DNA of 21,990 nucleotides from Ophiothrix spiculata (Eukaryota > Echinodermata > Ophiuroidea > Amphilepidida > Ophiotrichidae). Position 1 is the stretch's first letter; each line of letters opens with the position of its first letter. The stretch lies in assembly GCA_000969725.1 (NCBI GenBank), contig JXSR01S034222.1; one strand, written 5' to 3'. Positions 1 through 9,987 of the stretch are shown here, in pieces. The notes under the pieces are model-generated. The model saw only the letters and a program-made list of their open reading frames with translations, was not told the origin of the DNA and ran no database searches. The position numbers and the translations under genes are program-made.

Positions 1-170
1 TTTTAAAGTGGAAACTGTCCAACAATTGCACACAGAGTTTGCAATAAAATTGTAATTTGGAATTGATTTTCCAAAAATCCTCTACTAATCATTTAATAAT
101 GAGAGGGTGGTAGAGGAACGGGTAAAAACTGAAGACTTTCAGATTAAAATTCAACTAATTTTCCACATCT

Positions 171-244
171 GACCCATTAGCTCGGTTGGTAGAGCATGAC
201 GCTTGTAATGCCAAGGTTCCAGGTTCGAATCCTATGGTATGGTC
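171..244 (+). tRNA. tRNA-Thr(TGT)-like sequence, probably a pseudogene or SINE head
   Basis: The segment reads as a tRNA cloverleaf. The acceptor 5' strand is GACCCAT, the D-arm is GCTCGGTTGGTAGAGC, the anticodon loop CTTGTAA carries TGT (Thr), and GGTTCGAATCC is a perfect box B. The anticodon stem has an A-C mismatch. The 3' half is damaged: the T-stem would be CCAGG/CCTGG if a 2-base insertion in CCTATGG is ignored, and the acceptor 3' strand ATGGTC lacks one base to pair with GACCCAT. I infer a decayed tRNA gene or the tRNA-derived head of a SINE; a functional tRNA is unlikely. No SINE body was recognised downstream, apart from a T-run at 249-257 that could serve as a Pol III stop. Confidence 0.5.
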
Positions 245-850
245 GGTGATTTTTTTTCACTGAGTATCATTTATGTTTTGTGGTATACGAAGTTGATTTC
301 TTGTAAAACCGTTCGGGTTCCAATTCAGTATTAGAACCAACGCTTAAAGGTATCAATACACTCTATTGTATCAACCATGTACAAAAATTCAAATTGATTA
401 AATATCGATCTCAAATCCTTCAATTAATCTGACGTGAATGGATTATGCCCAAAAGTGGAATTATTGTATAGCTTTATTGTATAGCTTGTCGGAAACAAAG
501 GAGTATAATCGTGTGTTTTTGAATGTCACTTTCAGCGAAACATTCAAAGGTGCTATCGATCTTGCTAATAATTAAAAGTCAATGCTTGATTAATAATCTT
601 TCATAGGTCACAATATGCACTACCAGAGAGAAAGTTTACTCAACTTATTGCACTTGCACGACAGTAAAATTTCAAAGATTATTAGTTTCATAATTAATAA
701 CACAGAAAAAGTGAAACGGGTAAGAATAATTTGATAACCAGTTGCATTTTCCGCACAAAAGCATTAAAGATTGACAAGTGAAAAAATAAATAATAAATAA
801 ATAAATAATGCTATGCTTTATGTTTAACATAAAAAGTGGGGAAAAAACAG
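245..850. other. no gene seen
   Basis: AT-rich sequence with stops in all frames and no recognisable coding or RNA signal. It holds only a short AATA-type microsatellite near 785-806, just before the tRNA-like relic that follows. Confidence 0.5.
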
Positions 851-852
851 AG

Positions 853-951
853 AACCTGAGAGGATTCGAACGAAGGCCACATAAAGCATTTTCCATCGAA
901 TCACGCTGTTTATCAGTACTCCACGCCTTGCCACTGAGCTATCCGTTCAAC
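853..951 (-). repeat. tRNA-like Pol III promoter relic (SINE-like), minus strand
   Basis: Read on the minus strand, TAGCTCAGTGG (931-941) matches a Pol III box A, and GTTCGAATCC (862-871) matches box B. The gap between them is nearly 60 bases, longer than in ordinary tRNAs and closer to class II tRNAs (Ser/Leu) or tRNA-derived SINEs. The anticodon arm does not fold convincingly. An open frame across this stretch on the plus strand is an accident of the tRNA-like sequence and not a gene. Confidence 0.4.
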
Positions 952-1250
952 TTGGAAATTAAGCGCAAGAATGTCATTATTATGTCTACTTTTGCAATAG
1001 ATCTTAAACAATCGCTTAATCACCAGGCTAATCGGGATGAATCATCTGATGGCGCTACGCTGGAATCTATGCTCTTCAGATGCTAATCGGGTTGCAATCG
1101 GGACGATATTATGTGCCATATACTGGCACTTCCCGGTATGCAAGATGACCACTCAAGAGATCTAAGTTTCAAGTTTCAACTGAATCGGTCAAACCATTTT
1201 GATTTTATAGACAATTTTGTATTTCAGAGGTGCCTATATGTTACTGTGTA

Positions 1251-1486
1251 CACTCTTAAAAGAAAAGAGTGAGCGGTCACTCTTTCTTGGAGTGATTTTT
1301 TTTTCACTCCAAAAGAGTGAAATTTCACTCTTTTCGAGTGAAATCTAACGGGGTTTCACTCTTAAAGAGTGAATAGAGTTAAAATTCAGTCTTTGAGGGA
1401 GTGAAAATTGTCACTCTTTTAAAGATTGGTCACTGATATGGCTCTTTTCAAAAGAGCGGTATCAGTTTTTTTTTATTTTAAGAGTG
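1251..1486. mobile_element. non-autonomous DNA transposon, ends CACTCTTAAAA, TA target
   Basis: The ends are CACTCTTAAAA and TTTTAAGAGTG, an 11-bp perfect inverted repeat, flanked on both sides by TA (1249-1250 and 1487-1488). This fits a TA target duplication of the Tc1/mariner-like kind. No transposase is coded. The interior repeats the end motif many times as short palindromes (AGAGTGAAATTTCACTCTTT and relatives), so much of the 236 bp can fold on itself. A decayed relative lies at 9271-9496, and an element with near-identical ends but a different interior lies at 10320-10984. Confidence 0.75.
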
Positions 1487-1488
1487 TA

Positions 1489-2507
1489 AAATTAATTATG
1501 GTTACCATAATTAGACACATTTTCTTTCATATCTCCAAACATAACTCAGCCGTGAAATTTCACATAGGCTATGAAAAAATATGAGCAACATTTCGGTACC
1601 CAAAAAGTTTGAAAAAATGTTGAGGCAATCGGACCATCCTCTTTTAAGAGGTTATACAGAAAAACATTATTAAATTAGTATTATCAGGGTGGTCTAAAAA
1701 TCCCAAATAATGCAAATTGGTAAATTTAACAGGATGACATACAAAGGATCAGAGAAACCCATCTCACTTATAGTAGTGAGTGGCAAGTTTTTCTGGAAGC
1801 AATTTGGCGTTCAATTTCAATAGCTTCTTGAGCATTTAGTAGGAATAAAGAGAGTTTTAGTTTCACTTTATTTAGTTTACACTTGTATATATAAAGTTTG
1901 GCCAAGAGATTTATGAAGTTGATTGCAAGGTTTGGCTTTTCAATCTTATGACAAAAGAAAATATTTTCTTGATATTTGTTGACCAGATTTTCGTTTTATC
2001 CAGGTAAATAGTTCTGTCCAAAAATTATGCACAATATTGCAGTAGAAGAGAAAATGTTCAATTCCCCCCCCCCCCCATTTTTTGTTCACAAAAAGCACAG
2101 TGTTATTTTTGCTTATATTTATTTTGCATAGAAATTCGTTTGTGGTGATTATTCTATGTGGTGATTATTCTATGTATAGGTTGAACTGAAAATTTCGAGT
2201 ATTTGAATTTATTGCACATTTAATGGCTAAGAGAAAAATATCATTCCAATCACTTTCGTGATTTGGCATTAACCTTTTCCATTTAATTCTGTTTGGCATG
2301 ATATATACATCATGTACATGATTCAGCATTTTCCCCTTAAAGCAATACTATAAGATTTCGATCAAAAATGGTTTATAGTAAAAACAGCATAGAATGGAGG
2401 AATGTGAATATCTAAAAGCGTTTTCAAGTGTATTTTGTGAACAAAATTGTTTTGCCACCAAAAAAGAAAAAAAAACACATGCATGCTTTCCTATACTAAT
2501 ACATGTG
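1489..2507. other. no gene seen; short simple repeats
   Basis: AT-rich intergenic DNA with no credible exon. It holds a short inverted repeat (TAATTATGG/CCATAATTA, 1492-1512), a 13-base C-run (2064-2076), and a perfect 16-bp tandem duplication (TGTGGTGATTATTCTA, 2141-2156 and 2157-2172). Confidence 0.5.
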
Positions 2508-2537
2508 GAATTAAATTCGGGATCCCGAATTTAATTC
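2508..2537. repeat. perfect 30-bp palindrome centred on GGATCC
   Basis: The sequence from 2508 to 2537 equals its own reverse complement with no spacer; the left arm is GAATTAAATTCGGGA. After one mismatch the pairing continues for three more bases on each side (2504-2506 with 2539-2541). It lies in AT-rich DNA with no gene. It could be a cruciform-prone site, the centre of a tiny inverted duplication, or an assembly or cloning join. Confidence 0.8.
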
Positions 2538-2541
2538 AACA

Positions 2542-3115
2542 AATGGTCATAACAGAAAAAGTAAGCATCTTTGAGCCAAATATGTTTGGAGGGTATTCAT
2601 ATCCACCCAAAACAAACACAATAAGCCAAAAAAAAAAATCAAAAGTCATGGGTGACTTAGTTTTAACACTTTATAGTATTGCTTTAATGTTCTATTGCAA
2701 TTTTGACTAATGAAGATTTGCAAGATATGGTCATCAGATATTTGGTAATTATCTCTTGATTTAAATGTGTTTCAGCTTATCTTATTCTTCCATATTTTTG
2801 GTATAGCGGAAACTAATTTGATATAATCTAACCATTTAAAAGAGTCCTGTATTTTTTCTTTAATTCCAGTTACGGTCTTTTCATAATTATTATTTGTAAC
2901 AATGTCCTTAATGAACTATACCAGATTTTACAAGTTTAGATAAGGCAAACGTCTTAATCAGTGTTATTTTCCCCAGAAGTGTTAACTTTCTACCTTTCCA
3001 TATATCTGTAAAGTTTTTTGGAAAACCTATTTGCCACCAAATTTAGGAGACAATGGGTCAATGAGGATACTTCTTTCATGTCATCTACATCTATGACGTC
3101 ATATGAGGTTGTCAG
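2542..3115. other. no gene seen
   Basis: AT-rich DNA with frequent stops. An open frame ending at 2710 has low-complexity Lys/Thr/Ser composition and no recognisable motif, so it is not called. Base composition becomes more balanced only after about 3100. Confidence 0.5.
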
Positions 3116-3177
3116 CAACTAAACATCGAGCAACATCATCCGCTGACGACGCTGGTGGACCCGGCTAAAGTGCTCAG
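3116..3177 (+). other. possible isolated exon (weak)
   Basis: A 62-base segment with higher GC than its surroundings lies between a plausible acceptor (GAGGTTGTCAG, AG at 3114-3115) and a consensus donor (CTCAG|GTGAGT, GT at 3178-3179). One frame reads QLNIEQHHPLTTLVDPAKVL. No family is recognised, and no partner exon was found upstream or downstream, where a LINE relic begins. It may be a lost 5' exon or chance. Confidence 0.22.
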
Positions 3178-3214
3178 GTGAGTACCATAATCGTGTATAG
3201 CGTAAAGGTTAAAA

Positions 3215-3540
3215 ATATGAACATTCAAGAAATAATCAAAATAATTAACAAGTTGAATCAAAATAAAAGTGCAGGGCATGATAATATTGTAAATTTTATT
3301 GTCAAGAAAGTTTCACAAGAATTATCTAAACCATTGATAGATATATTCAATCTTTCGTTGTCCGCTGTCTGTGCCAGATCAACTCAAAATTGCAAAAATA
3401 CTGCCCATATAATTATATTTACAAACAAAAGACAATGCCGACATGAAATACTTTCGAACTATCGTCCAGTGTTCATGTTATCGAACTATGGTCCAGTGTC
3501 CATGTTACCGTACTTCTCTAAGATACTTGAACTTTTGGCT
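3215..3540 (+). pseudogene. LINE reverse-transcriptase fragment (N-terminal RT motifs), frameshifted
   Basis: Translation gives NKLNQNKSAGHDNI, then FIVKKVSQELSKPLIDIFN, VPDQLKIAKILP, and SNYRPVSMLPYFSKILE. This is the order of the first conserved RT blocks of Jockey/CR1-type non-LTR retrotransposons (LN..KS.G.D.I; NYRP.S.LP..SKI.E). The VPDQLKIAKILP piece is in another frame, so there are at least two compensating frameshifts. A 27-bp direct duplication (3454-3480, 3481-3507) repeats the SNYRPV block. No catalytic YVDD/FADD block, endonuclease or 3' end is present, so this is a dead fragment. Confidence 0.85.
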
Positions 3541-3747
3541 TTATATAGATGTATAAAATATATTGATATAGGGCTATTTCGTAATTAGGTCAATCACTTT
3601 TCAAAATCGTAAAATTTCAAAATCGTTCAAATAACACCATTCATGTCTCAAATTAAAAGTTATATTAATATTAGTAAAATGAACTGACATTTAAATTTGC
3701 ATTAAATCAGGTTGTGCACGATATGGACAAAATGACAAAAACGGCGT

Positions 3748-3951
3748 GTTGCAGACGTACGTTTAAAAAAATGCTACTTTCAGCCACCACGTACTACTTT
3801 AAGTTGCATATATTTTAATTTGATAGAAACTCCTTTGATGTGAAACTTTGTACCTTTCTGAAATGTTCGTCATTTATAAGTAATAAGTGATACGTGCATA
3901 TTGAAAATTTCATAGAGTACAACCGCAACGCAAAAAATGTACGTCTGCAAC
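3748..3951. repeat. inverted repeat, 13-bp arms
   Basis: GTTGCAGACGTAC (3748-3760) is exactly inverted as GTACGTCTGCAAC (3939-3951). The roughly 180-bp interior is AT-rich and has no coding signal. It may be a decayed small inverted-repeat transposon; no target duplication was found. Confidence 0.4.
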
Positions 3952-4034
3952 GGTCGAACATTGTGAAATTGTAACGCAAAGATTTAAGTTTTGATTTTTT
4001 CTTTGCTAGTATTCTTAAGTTTTGTTACTCTTGC

Positions 4035-4058
4035 AAACAAAACTGTACAGTTTTGTTT
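4035..4058. repeat. 24-bp perfect palindrome
   Basis: AAACAAAACTGT followed directly by its reverse complement ACAGTTTTGTTT. There is no coding context and no known role; it adds to the high palindrome density of this region. Confidence 0.6.
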
Positions 4059-4721
4059 TTAAACAAAAGATCTCCACACTTTATAGGAATTTTGACTGAA
4101 ACACAAAGAGTCCGAAAAGTGCACTTTCTGCGAATACGTCCGAACGGGGGTATGTCGTGACCTGCCTCGCTTATTATGAGATTGGAAAGAACATTTTCAG
4201 GTTTTATACATTAATCAGAGATACTTCAAATACACTAAGTTCATAAGGAAAAAGTATACTTTGGGTCAGAGTCAATTCTTGGACATTCAAGCATTGAACA
4301 ATTCTGGGTGAGTTATTGTTCTAGTATTGTTGAAAATACTTTACAATATTGGTACACATATTTCATTTCACTATTGGTCAATGCTTCTGTTGTTCCAGTA
4401 TTGTTAATTGCTAAGAGTTGTCTATTCAAGTAACAATTACCAGTTTTGCTCCATTTATCAAATACTCATTGTATTCTTAATAGATTCTTGAAAACTCCTT
4501 ATTCTCCGATTGTTGTTTATGTATGGCTTTTACACACTATCAGTGCACAATCCTGCTATTCTGAAACCCAGAAAAGTTTAATTAAAAGCCACTGAACTGA
4601 GTTAAAAGACGAAGTATAGCAATGCTAATCTTACCAACCAATCATATATTCAGATCAATTTAGACAATGTTAGAGAGAAGGGGATTTTAAACTCCTTTGG
4701 TGTCTTACTCTCTAAGTAATG

Positions 4722-4922
4722 TGGCAGGTTTTTCTGCAGGTTGGAGGTAGAAACCTGCCTACCAACCTAAAGAAATCAGTATTTTCGACCAGCAATACTG
4801 GAATATTGACCAACAAATCAAAACTGTTAGTAAACAGATTTGTGACCAACAATACTGGAATATTGACATGATTTTAACAATACTGATATATGCCAGTATT
4901 TTTGACCAACAATATTGCAATA
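4722..4922. repeat. hairpin and imperfect tandem repeats with CAATACTGGAATATTGAC core
   Basis: A hairpin with arms GGCAGGTTT/AAACCTGCC spans 4722-4760. After it, GACCAACAATACTGGAATATTGAC-like units begin near 4787, 4843 and 4902, spaced about 56-59 bases apart. Related AATATTG/CAATATT words also occur at 4310-4400 and near 5250, so this may be part of a larger decayed inverted-repeat element whose ends I could not define. Confidence 0.4.
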
Positions 4923-5322
4923 CAAAAACGTTTTTTGTTTAACTTTTTTCCCCTTCTCTCTTTACAAAGTCCTTTCAAATTTATAACATTATAGAACCAA
5001 GATTTCGGTCAGGCACCAATGTTAAATCCAAGACCCCTAAAAATTATGCCCAGCAAATTGGCAAAAGGACAGAGAAAACAAACAGAACAGAATCCCCTTT
5101 TAGAGAAACATCATTAAAAATTATTCAAAAAGGGAATAACATTAACCCTATTCCATTTAACACTCTCACAAAACAAACAAACAGACAGCATGTCTTGAAA
5201 ATCTTAAAAATTGCAATACAAAAACTTAACTATAACTGGACAATACTCAACAATATTTGGATATGTAGTATTGTCCAAATCCTGTGTACCAGTATCTGGG
5301 ACCCAAACTATACCTTTTCCGT

Positions 5323-5732
5323 TCAAAATATTAAGTCTTCATATTTTGGAAGCTCTAGCTCCTCAAAGTCTGTAGTGTAACTACGGAACTACCCTTTAAA
5401 TAATTACATTGAATAAAAAACAATTGGTTTTAGACCAAAGCATTCAACGTATATGGCCATTGTTTATTTAGAGGACAAAATTACATGTACTCACAAGCAA
5501 TTCCGTCTTTCTTAAAAACTAAAGGATGTTTGCTTTGATCCCTATCGTGTTTTTTATTTATTTGATAAGTTTGACTGACATCCATTACATTTTTTTATCA
5601 CGTTACAACATCTTGCAATAGGTATGAACAATTCTGTGTTTTATCAACCCAATGAAATTTTTGTACAAGATCAGATATCTGAAAAAAAATACTCGAAACT
5701 CGACTCACCCATCGTGAAGCTTTCGCCGCCAT
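5323..5732 (-). CDS. candidate compact three-exon gene, small protein of unknown function
   Basis: On the minus strand, CAACATGGCGGCGAAAGC (ATG 5732-5730) looks like a strong animal start inside a GC-richer patch (5700-5830) that could hold the promoter and 5' UTR. The frame stays open to a stop at 5600-5598 and includes ISDLVQKFHWVDKTQ. Two further pieces keep frame if spliced: 5541-5495 (DQSKHPLVFKKDGIA, donor T|GTGAGT) and 5369-5323 (FEELELPKYEDLIF, then TGA). The proposed introns are 5601-5542 and 5494-5370, both GT/AG. The first intron has a weak donor (AC|GTGATA) and no clear pyrimidine tract. A separate possibility is splicing at CGATGG|GTGAGT (GT at 5708-5707). The product would be about 75 residues. 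I recognise no family; the chain is inference from signals and protein-like reading. Confidence 0.35.
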
Positions 5733-5839
5733 GTTGAATCTACCGACTTGTGCCACCTGTTATAGCTTTGTGTCGCCGGTCCTTGCTCCACGTTCTCTAT
5801 CCAACGAGTTCGACACCTCACGTAATCATCTTTCTATGG

Positions 5840-6777
5840 AAATCCTATCAAATTGTACAGTCGTGTTCTACGGACATTTTTAACAAGGTACCTTCATTTC
5901 CATACTGTTTGACTTAAAATTCCGGTTATCTAAGGGCAATGGTGACCGCTATGTTGCTTTAAGTTTAATAAACGCATGACATGATACATACATCTTTTAC
6001 GGACATATGACAGTTTCAACACCCAAGGTCAAAGTTGAAATCTTCAGATTTTACTAATTATTGTATTCAACGGGTAAGAAATAAAACTTGTTTGTTTTGC
6101 TAGGGAAAAGGACAATTAAGGAAATTGAATGACATGTAACAAAAAGCTATATGAAAACGGATACCAGTGCAGCAAAGCAAGTATAATTGATAAAACAAAC
6201 CTAAAAACCATTCTATCTATATTTAATATCGAATATTTTTCATTACCTCCTCGCTTTTCAAATGGTTTGTTCTGTTCTTAATTACGAATCTAACATATAC
6301 ACGTCAGTTAAGGTACATTGCGCATTTTTCATTGCGACATATATCATCTTGTGCTTGAATCATGAAATACAGATCATGCAACGTGCATGACTAAGAAAAA
6401 TAATTGGAATCTGTAAAAGCTATTGAAGGTTTTTAACCCTGGGATCGGAAGTAGTTTATTATCCTGTTTTTGATCATTTTTAAAGATTTACAACCACAGG
6501 GCTACTGTTCTACTGGTTAATGTTTTAGGTAAGTGTAACCTTTGATTAAAAAGCTTTTTTAATGATTTATAAAAACTGTTCCTTGCACATTTTTTTAATA
6601 ACTATAAAGTATCACGAGCAAATGATTAATATTGATCAATTGGTTGCTTGGCTAGTTACCATTGTACAGTAGCACGTCAATGGTTATATAACGATTTATC
6701 ATTGTTTGTTATGTTGTCAATGCCATCACATGCTTAAAATTTACATTTTCAAACTTGACATTTCATACATTAGCCCA
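5840..6777. other. no gene seen
   Basis: AT-rich DNA with stops in every frame. No inverted-repeat element, tRNA or exon was recognised. Part of it could hold upstream regulatory sequence for the candidate minus-strand gene that starts at 5732, but no specific site is visible. Confidence 0.45.
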
Positions 6778-7370
6778 GTTCAAATTGTGAGTTTACGAAT
6801 GGTTAATACATTATTTTCTAAGGTTTTGTAAAATTGGCATTTTAAAAATTGTACACTGCAAAGGTTTAGAACATGTGTCATGTGTTCTAAACCTTTGTTT
6901 ATGAACACGTGGCAAGTGTTCATAAACTGTTACATAGCGTCCAAATTTATTAAAATTTAGTCCCATCGTCTTCTATTTGCAAATAATGCTGTGATGTTGA
7001 CTTTTTCTGGCAGTTTTATATATGGAGATATCATTTAATCAAGTGGCAGTTATGAGCATGCAAAAATATTTATACACCAACACATTTTGTATAAATTTGT
7101 GAACACACGTCAGGTGTTCTGGCATTTTTGCAGTGTAATTCCCTTTCATTGCGTCCACCAGTCCATGTAAACCTATTGTGTGGTTTATTCATATTTACAA
7201 CACATAGACAGGGAACTTACGATTTTGAAAACCAATTACCAACGATCACGGATGCTTACTAACTGGGAATTCATTTTTGTAATTTACTCATGGTTTACAA
7301 TAGAATATGGATTTGTTTACAGGACAAAATTTTCACATAAGGTCATCCTTTTTGAGGTGAGGCCCATTTG
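6778..7370. mobile_element. dispersed repeat copy A, left end with TIR; interrupted by a smaller element
   Basis: The left end (GTTCAAATTGTGAGTTTACG at 6778, then AATGGTTAA) matches the 36-bp terminal inverted repeat of the element at 18608-19609. Homology with that copy continues after the inserted element, with CATTGCGTCCACCAGTCCAT identical in both and scattered matches to about 7370. No right terminal repeat was found, so this copy is truncated or too diverged. The open frame at 7180-7413 lies inside it and is not a gene in its own right. Confidence 0.65.
6854..7135. mobile_element. 282-bp non-autonomous DNA transposon, ends CACTGCAAA, TA duplication
   Basis: It starts CACTGCAAA and ends TTTGCAGTG, and is flanked by TA on both sides (6852-6853, 7136-7137). 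Both ends carry further inverted matches (AGAACA...TGTGTTC). Inside are two hairpins, CAAAGGTTTAGAACA/TGTGTTCTAAACCTTTG (6859-6896) and TTTATGAACAC/GTGTTCATAAA. The related copy at 18654-18711 has a single TA and no insert at the same point, which confirms both boundaries. No coding capacity. Confidence 0.85.
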
Positions 7371-7439
7371 CGTTTCATCTCATTCACTTCATGCATACCT
7401 AACTCCTTCCTGATAATCGTTGATTAGAGTTAATTAATA

Positions 7440-7990
7440 CCTTTATTTGGCTAATATTTTCAATTGATTTTATAGGCTAATACATTATCTTCAAAATCAT
7501 ACCAAATTTATGACATTTCATACGATTATTGAAAAGTTGTGACAACATTTGATGCACAATGTACGTATCTCATCCACACCAACCACATTTATGCCTGTTT
7601 TCATGTCTGGCTAAATTAGCTTATTGACTTATACTTGTTAATATCGTTAATAATCAATTTTGTTCTCGTTAATTCCAACTTGTTTTTGATAAACAATAAC
7701 TAGCCTTTAAAATCATATAAGATTTGTGACACTTCAATGGATTTTTAAGGAGATATGACAGAACAATTCATGCACAATTTTCATGATGCCTCAACCTCAC
7801 CCACCTCAACCTCACCCAACTCCATCCTGGCTAAGTAGCTTTAACGGGTCATTAAGCTTAATCAATCACTTCATTTGGGTTATATTCTTGATTTCTTGAA
7901 AGTCAAATAAATTGTCTTTAAAATCATACCAAAATTAGGTTATTTCATTTGATTGTTGAAATGATATGACAAAAATTGATGCATAAATCA
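7440..7990. repeat. three diverged tandem repeats, about 210-220 bp each
   Basis: A block of the form TTAAAATCATACCAAATTTATGAC...GATATGACAAAAATTGATGCACAAT recurs at about 7490-7557, 7709-7775 and 7918-7985. The flanking words CTGGCTAA and TTAAT...CTTTATTTGG are also shared. Spacing is about 219 and 209 bases. The copies are diverged and non-coding, consistent with an old satellite-like duplication. Confidence 0.55.
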
Positions 7991-8611
7991 CTCTCAATGT
8001 AACAAATCCATCATTTATGGGTGCCCACATTAAAAAGAATGACCATAAGTATTATTTAGAAAAAAAAATTCCAGGCCGTTAACGATTTGTAAAATCGTTG
8101 AAAACAGCATTCGTCAGTTCAGTTGCTGGTTGATTGAATGATAATAGAGAGGTTGCGATGTAACGCTATTTTCGAAGGTAACCTTATTTTATATTCAAAT
8201 GCAACTGAGCGTCATCGGAAACCTTATTGAACTAAGTTTCAGTCAGAGCTGTAAGTTAAAGACTACTATGATATGCGCCTCGTGTTGTTTTATTCATACA
8301 AATTATGTCATTTGGACATCAAAATATGGTAAAACAAATTGCAACCTATACATTATTTCATTATTAATTCCAGAATTTCGAGCTTAAATGGGGAAATTTG
8401 GCAAACACTAGCGGTTGCCATTGATTTGTGTGTGTTTTGATTACTGTATCTATTGGCAGTTGTGATTGACTGTTGACCTTATCTTTAAAAGATAGCGATG
8501 GATGAACAAATAACTTAGAGATCGCCAGATTTCACGCTAAGTTAACGTGACTCGAACGCAAAATGGATAAGGTGATATTGCACTCGATGATGAATTCTGG
8601 CAGAACAGATT
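7991..8611. other. no gene seen
   Basis: AT-rich sequence. A 62-codon open frame at 8199-8387 has no recognisable motif, no splice support and Cys/Ile-rich chance-like composition, so it is not called. Confidence 0.45.
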
Positions 8612-8766
8612 TATTCAAACAAACAAACAAACAAACTACTTATTCAAAATTCAAACAAACAAACAAACTACTTATTCAAAACAAACAAACAAACAAACAA
8701 ACTAACTAACCAACTAATTAACCAACAAATAAATTAACAAAGAAGTAAATAAAAATAAATAAATAG
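8612..8766. repeat. (CAAA)n microsatellite, interrupted
   Basis: Runs of CAAA, broken by TACTTATTCAAA units, degrade into CTAA/CCAA and AAAT repeats towards the right end. Simple-sequence DNA. Confidence 0.9.
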
Positions 8767-8802
8767 TATTCAGTATCGTAGTGATTATGTAACTTCCCCA
8801 GT

Positions 8803-8899
8803 AACTGGTTCACGCACATCCCCTGACAACGGTGTATGCTATACTTTGATATGGTGATCATTTCGATCATGGTTCAAAACTAGAAAGCGTGAACCAGTT
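8803..8899. repeat. inverted repeat, 13-bp arms
   Basis: AACTGGTTCACGC (8803-8815) is exactly inverted as GCGTGAACCAGTT (8887-8899). Outer flanks (GATTATGTAAC and its approximate inverse ATTACACATAAC) extend the symmetry imperfectly. It may be a small decayed inverted-repeat transposon. Confidence 0.45.
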
Positions 8900-9150
8900 G
8901 TTAGGGTGATAATCGGATTACACATAACACTTCGAGACTGAATTTGGATATGCAGTTAACTCATGAATATCGACAGCTAAGTCCCTTGAATTAGTTATGA
9001 CGATTATCGTGCGTGTCACATAATTTAATTGATTAAACTTAGCGATTACGTAACATTAAACGGTAAGCAATTTACACTTAACGGTACCGTTACATGGTAA
9101 CCTTAACTTTATTTTCGCAATGTCTCTACTAACACGAAAAGTCGATTTTG

Positions 9151-9260
9151 GTAAAAATCGAGTACAATTCTAGTACAAGATTGGAATGTGCATATTTTTT
9201 GTTACTTTTTTCATGGTCCCAGCGACTATGAAAAGTAGAGTACAACATTCCCAGGGATAC
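9151..9260. mobile_element. relic of the GAAAAAATCGAGTAC fold-back element
   Basis: AAAAATCGAGTACAATTCTA (9154-9173) matches the start of the fold-back element at 10134, and AGAGTACAACATTCCCAGGG near the right side resembles its other end. The palindromic centre is missing. It abuts the decayed CACTCTT-family copy at 9271-9496. Confidence 0.5.
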
Positions 9261-9270
9261 TCTACATGGA

Positions 9271-9496
9271 TACTCTATTGTGAACGGTCAATCTTTCTTG
9301 GGGTGAATTTTGTTTCACTAAAAGAGTGACATTTCACTCTTTTCGAGTGAAATCGAACGGGGTTTCTTTCAAACAAATCACTCTTTTAGTTATTTAGTTA
9401 TACTTCACTGTTTGTATGATTAAAAATTGCCACTCGTTTAGATTGGCGCACTGACTCCACTATTTTAAAGTTGGTTAATGACACCACCCTTTTTAA
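9271..9496. mobile_element. decayed copy of the CACTCTTAAAA element
   Basis: Several internal blocks match the element at 1251-1486 in the same order: CGGTCAMTCTTTCTTGGRGT, TTTCACTCTTTTCGAGTGAA followed by ATCKAACGGGGTTTC, and ATTGYCACTCKTTTAGATTGG. Both ends are degraded (TACTCTATTGTG on the left, CCCTTTTTAAGATCAG on the right). It is older than the copy at 1251. Confidence 0.7.
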
Positions 9497-9987
9497 GATC
9501 AGAGGAACTTCATGTTCATTTAAAAAGTAATGCGAGGTAGGGGAAGGGTGTAGTTTCTACAAACCTCTGAAATGAAAATAAATGCATGCTTTGATTCTAA
9601 AAGAGTAACAGTTAATACTACCATTGCACCACAAAAACAGATTCAGCACTGAATCAGATATTTTCAAAAAGTACTATGAGAGTGATAATGTAAGAAATTC
9701 AAGATATCATCGGTTTCTGTTGATTTTGTGTGTACAGAACTCGTGAGATTAAAGCACAAAACAAAAGTACAGGACTTGATGGTATACCATACAAATTCTG
9801 ATAAGACAGTGAAGTATCATAAGTATTCTGTGTATTTCAAGTAACACTGTACCTTCAGACATAAAACTTTCCAGAGTATATCCTAGAAGAAGTGTAGTAA
9901 GAATTCTATATTGTGGCGAAAATTCTGAAGAGACTAGATGTACAATCTACTTATGAGGTATCTTTCTAATAATAAACTCATCTATAT

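Noticed and set aside
171-244. Functional tRNA gene
   Set aside because: The acceptor stem has a base missing, the T-stem an insertion, and the anticodon stem a mismatch.
808-1086. 92-codon plus-strand open frame
   Set aside because: It overlaps the tRNA-like relic at 853-951 and has no motif; the opposite strand is equally open there.
5709-5732. Splicing MAAKASRW at CGATGG|GTGAGT to the nearby TTTTTTTTCAG|ATATCTGATC acceptor
   Set aside because: The intron would be only 30 bases, too short for an animal, and the frame reads through without splicing; kept only as an alternative with a distant acceptor.
5733-5884. Plus-strand frame beginning ATGTTGAATCTACCG at 5731
   Set aside because: It reads through the presumed promoter/5' UTR of the minus-strand candidate, lacks a donor and shows no domain; the minus-strand start context is stronger.
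7180-7413. 77-codon plus-strand open frame
   Set aside because: It lies inside dispersed repeat copy A; the related copy B does not preserve this reading frame or its residues.
8612-8766. Possible CRISPR-like regular repeats
   Set aside because: The repeats are a CAAA microsatellite without unique spacers, and the genome is animal.
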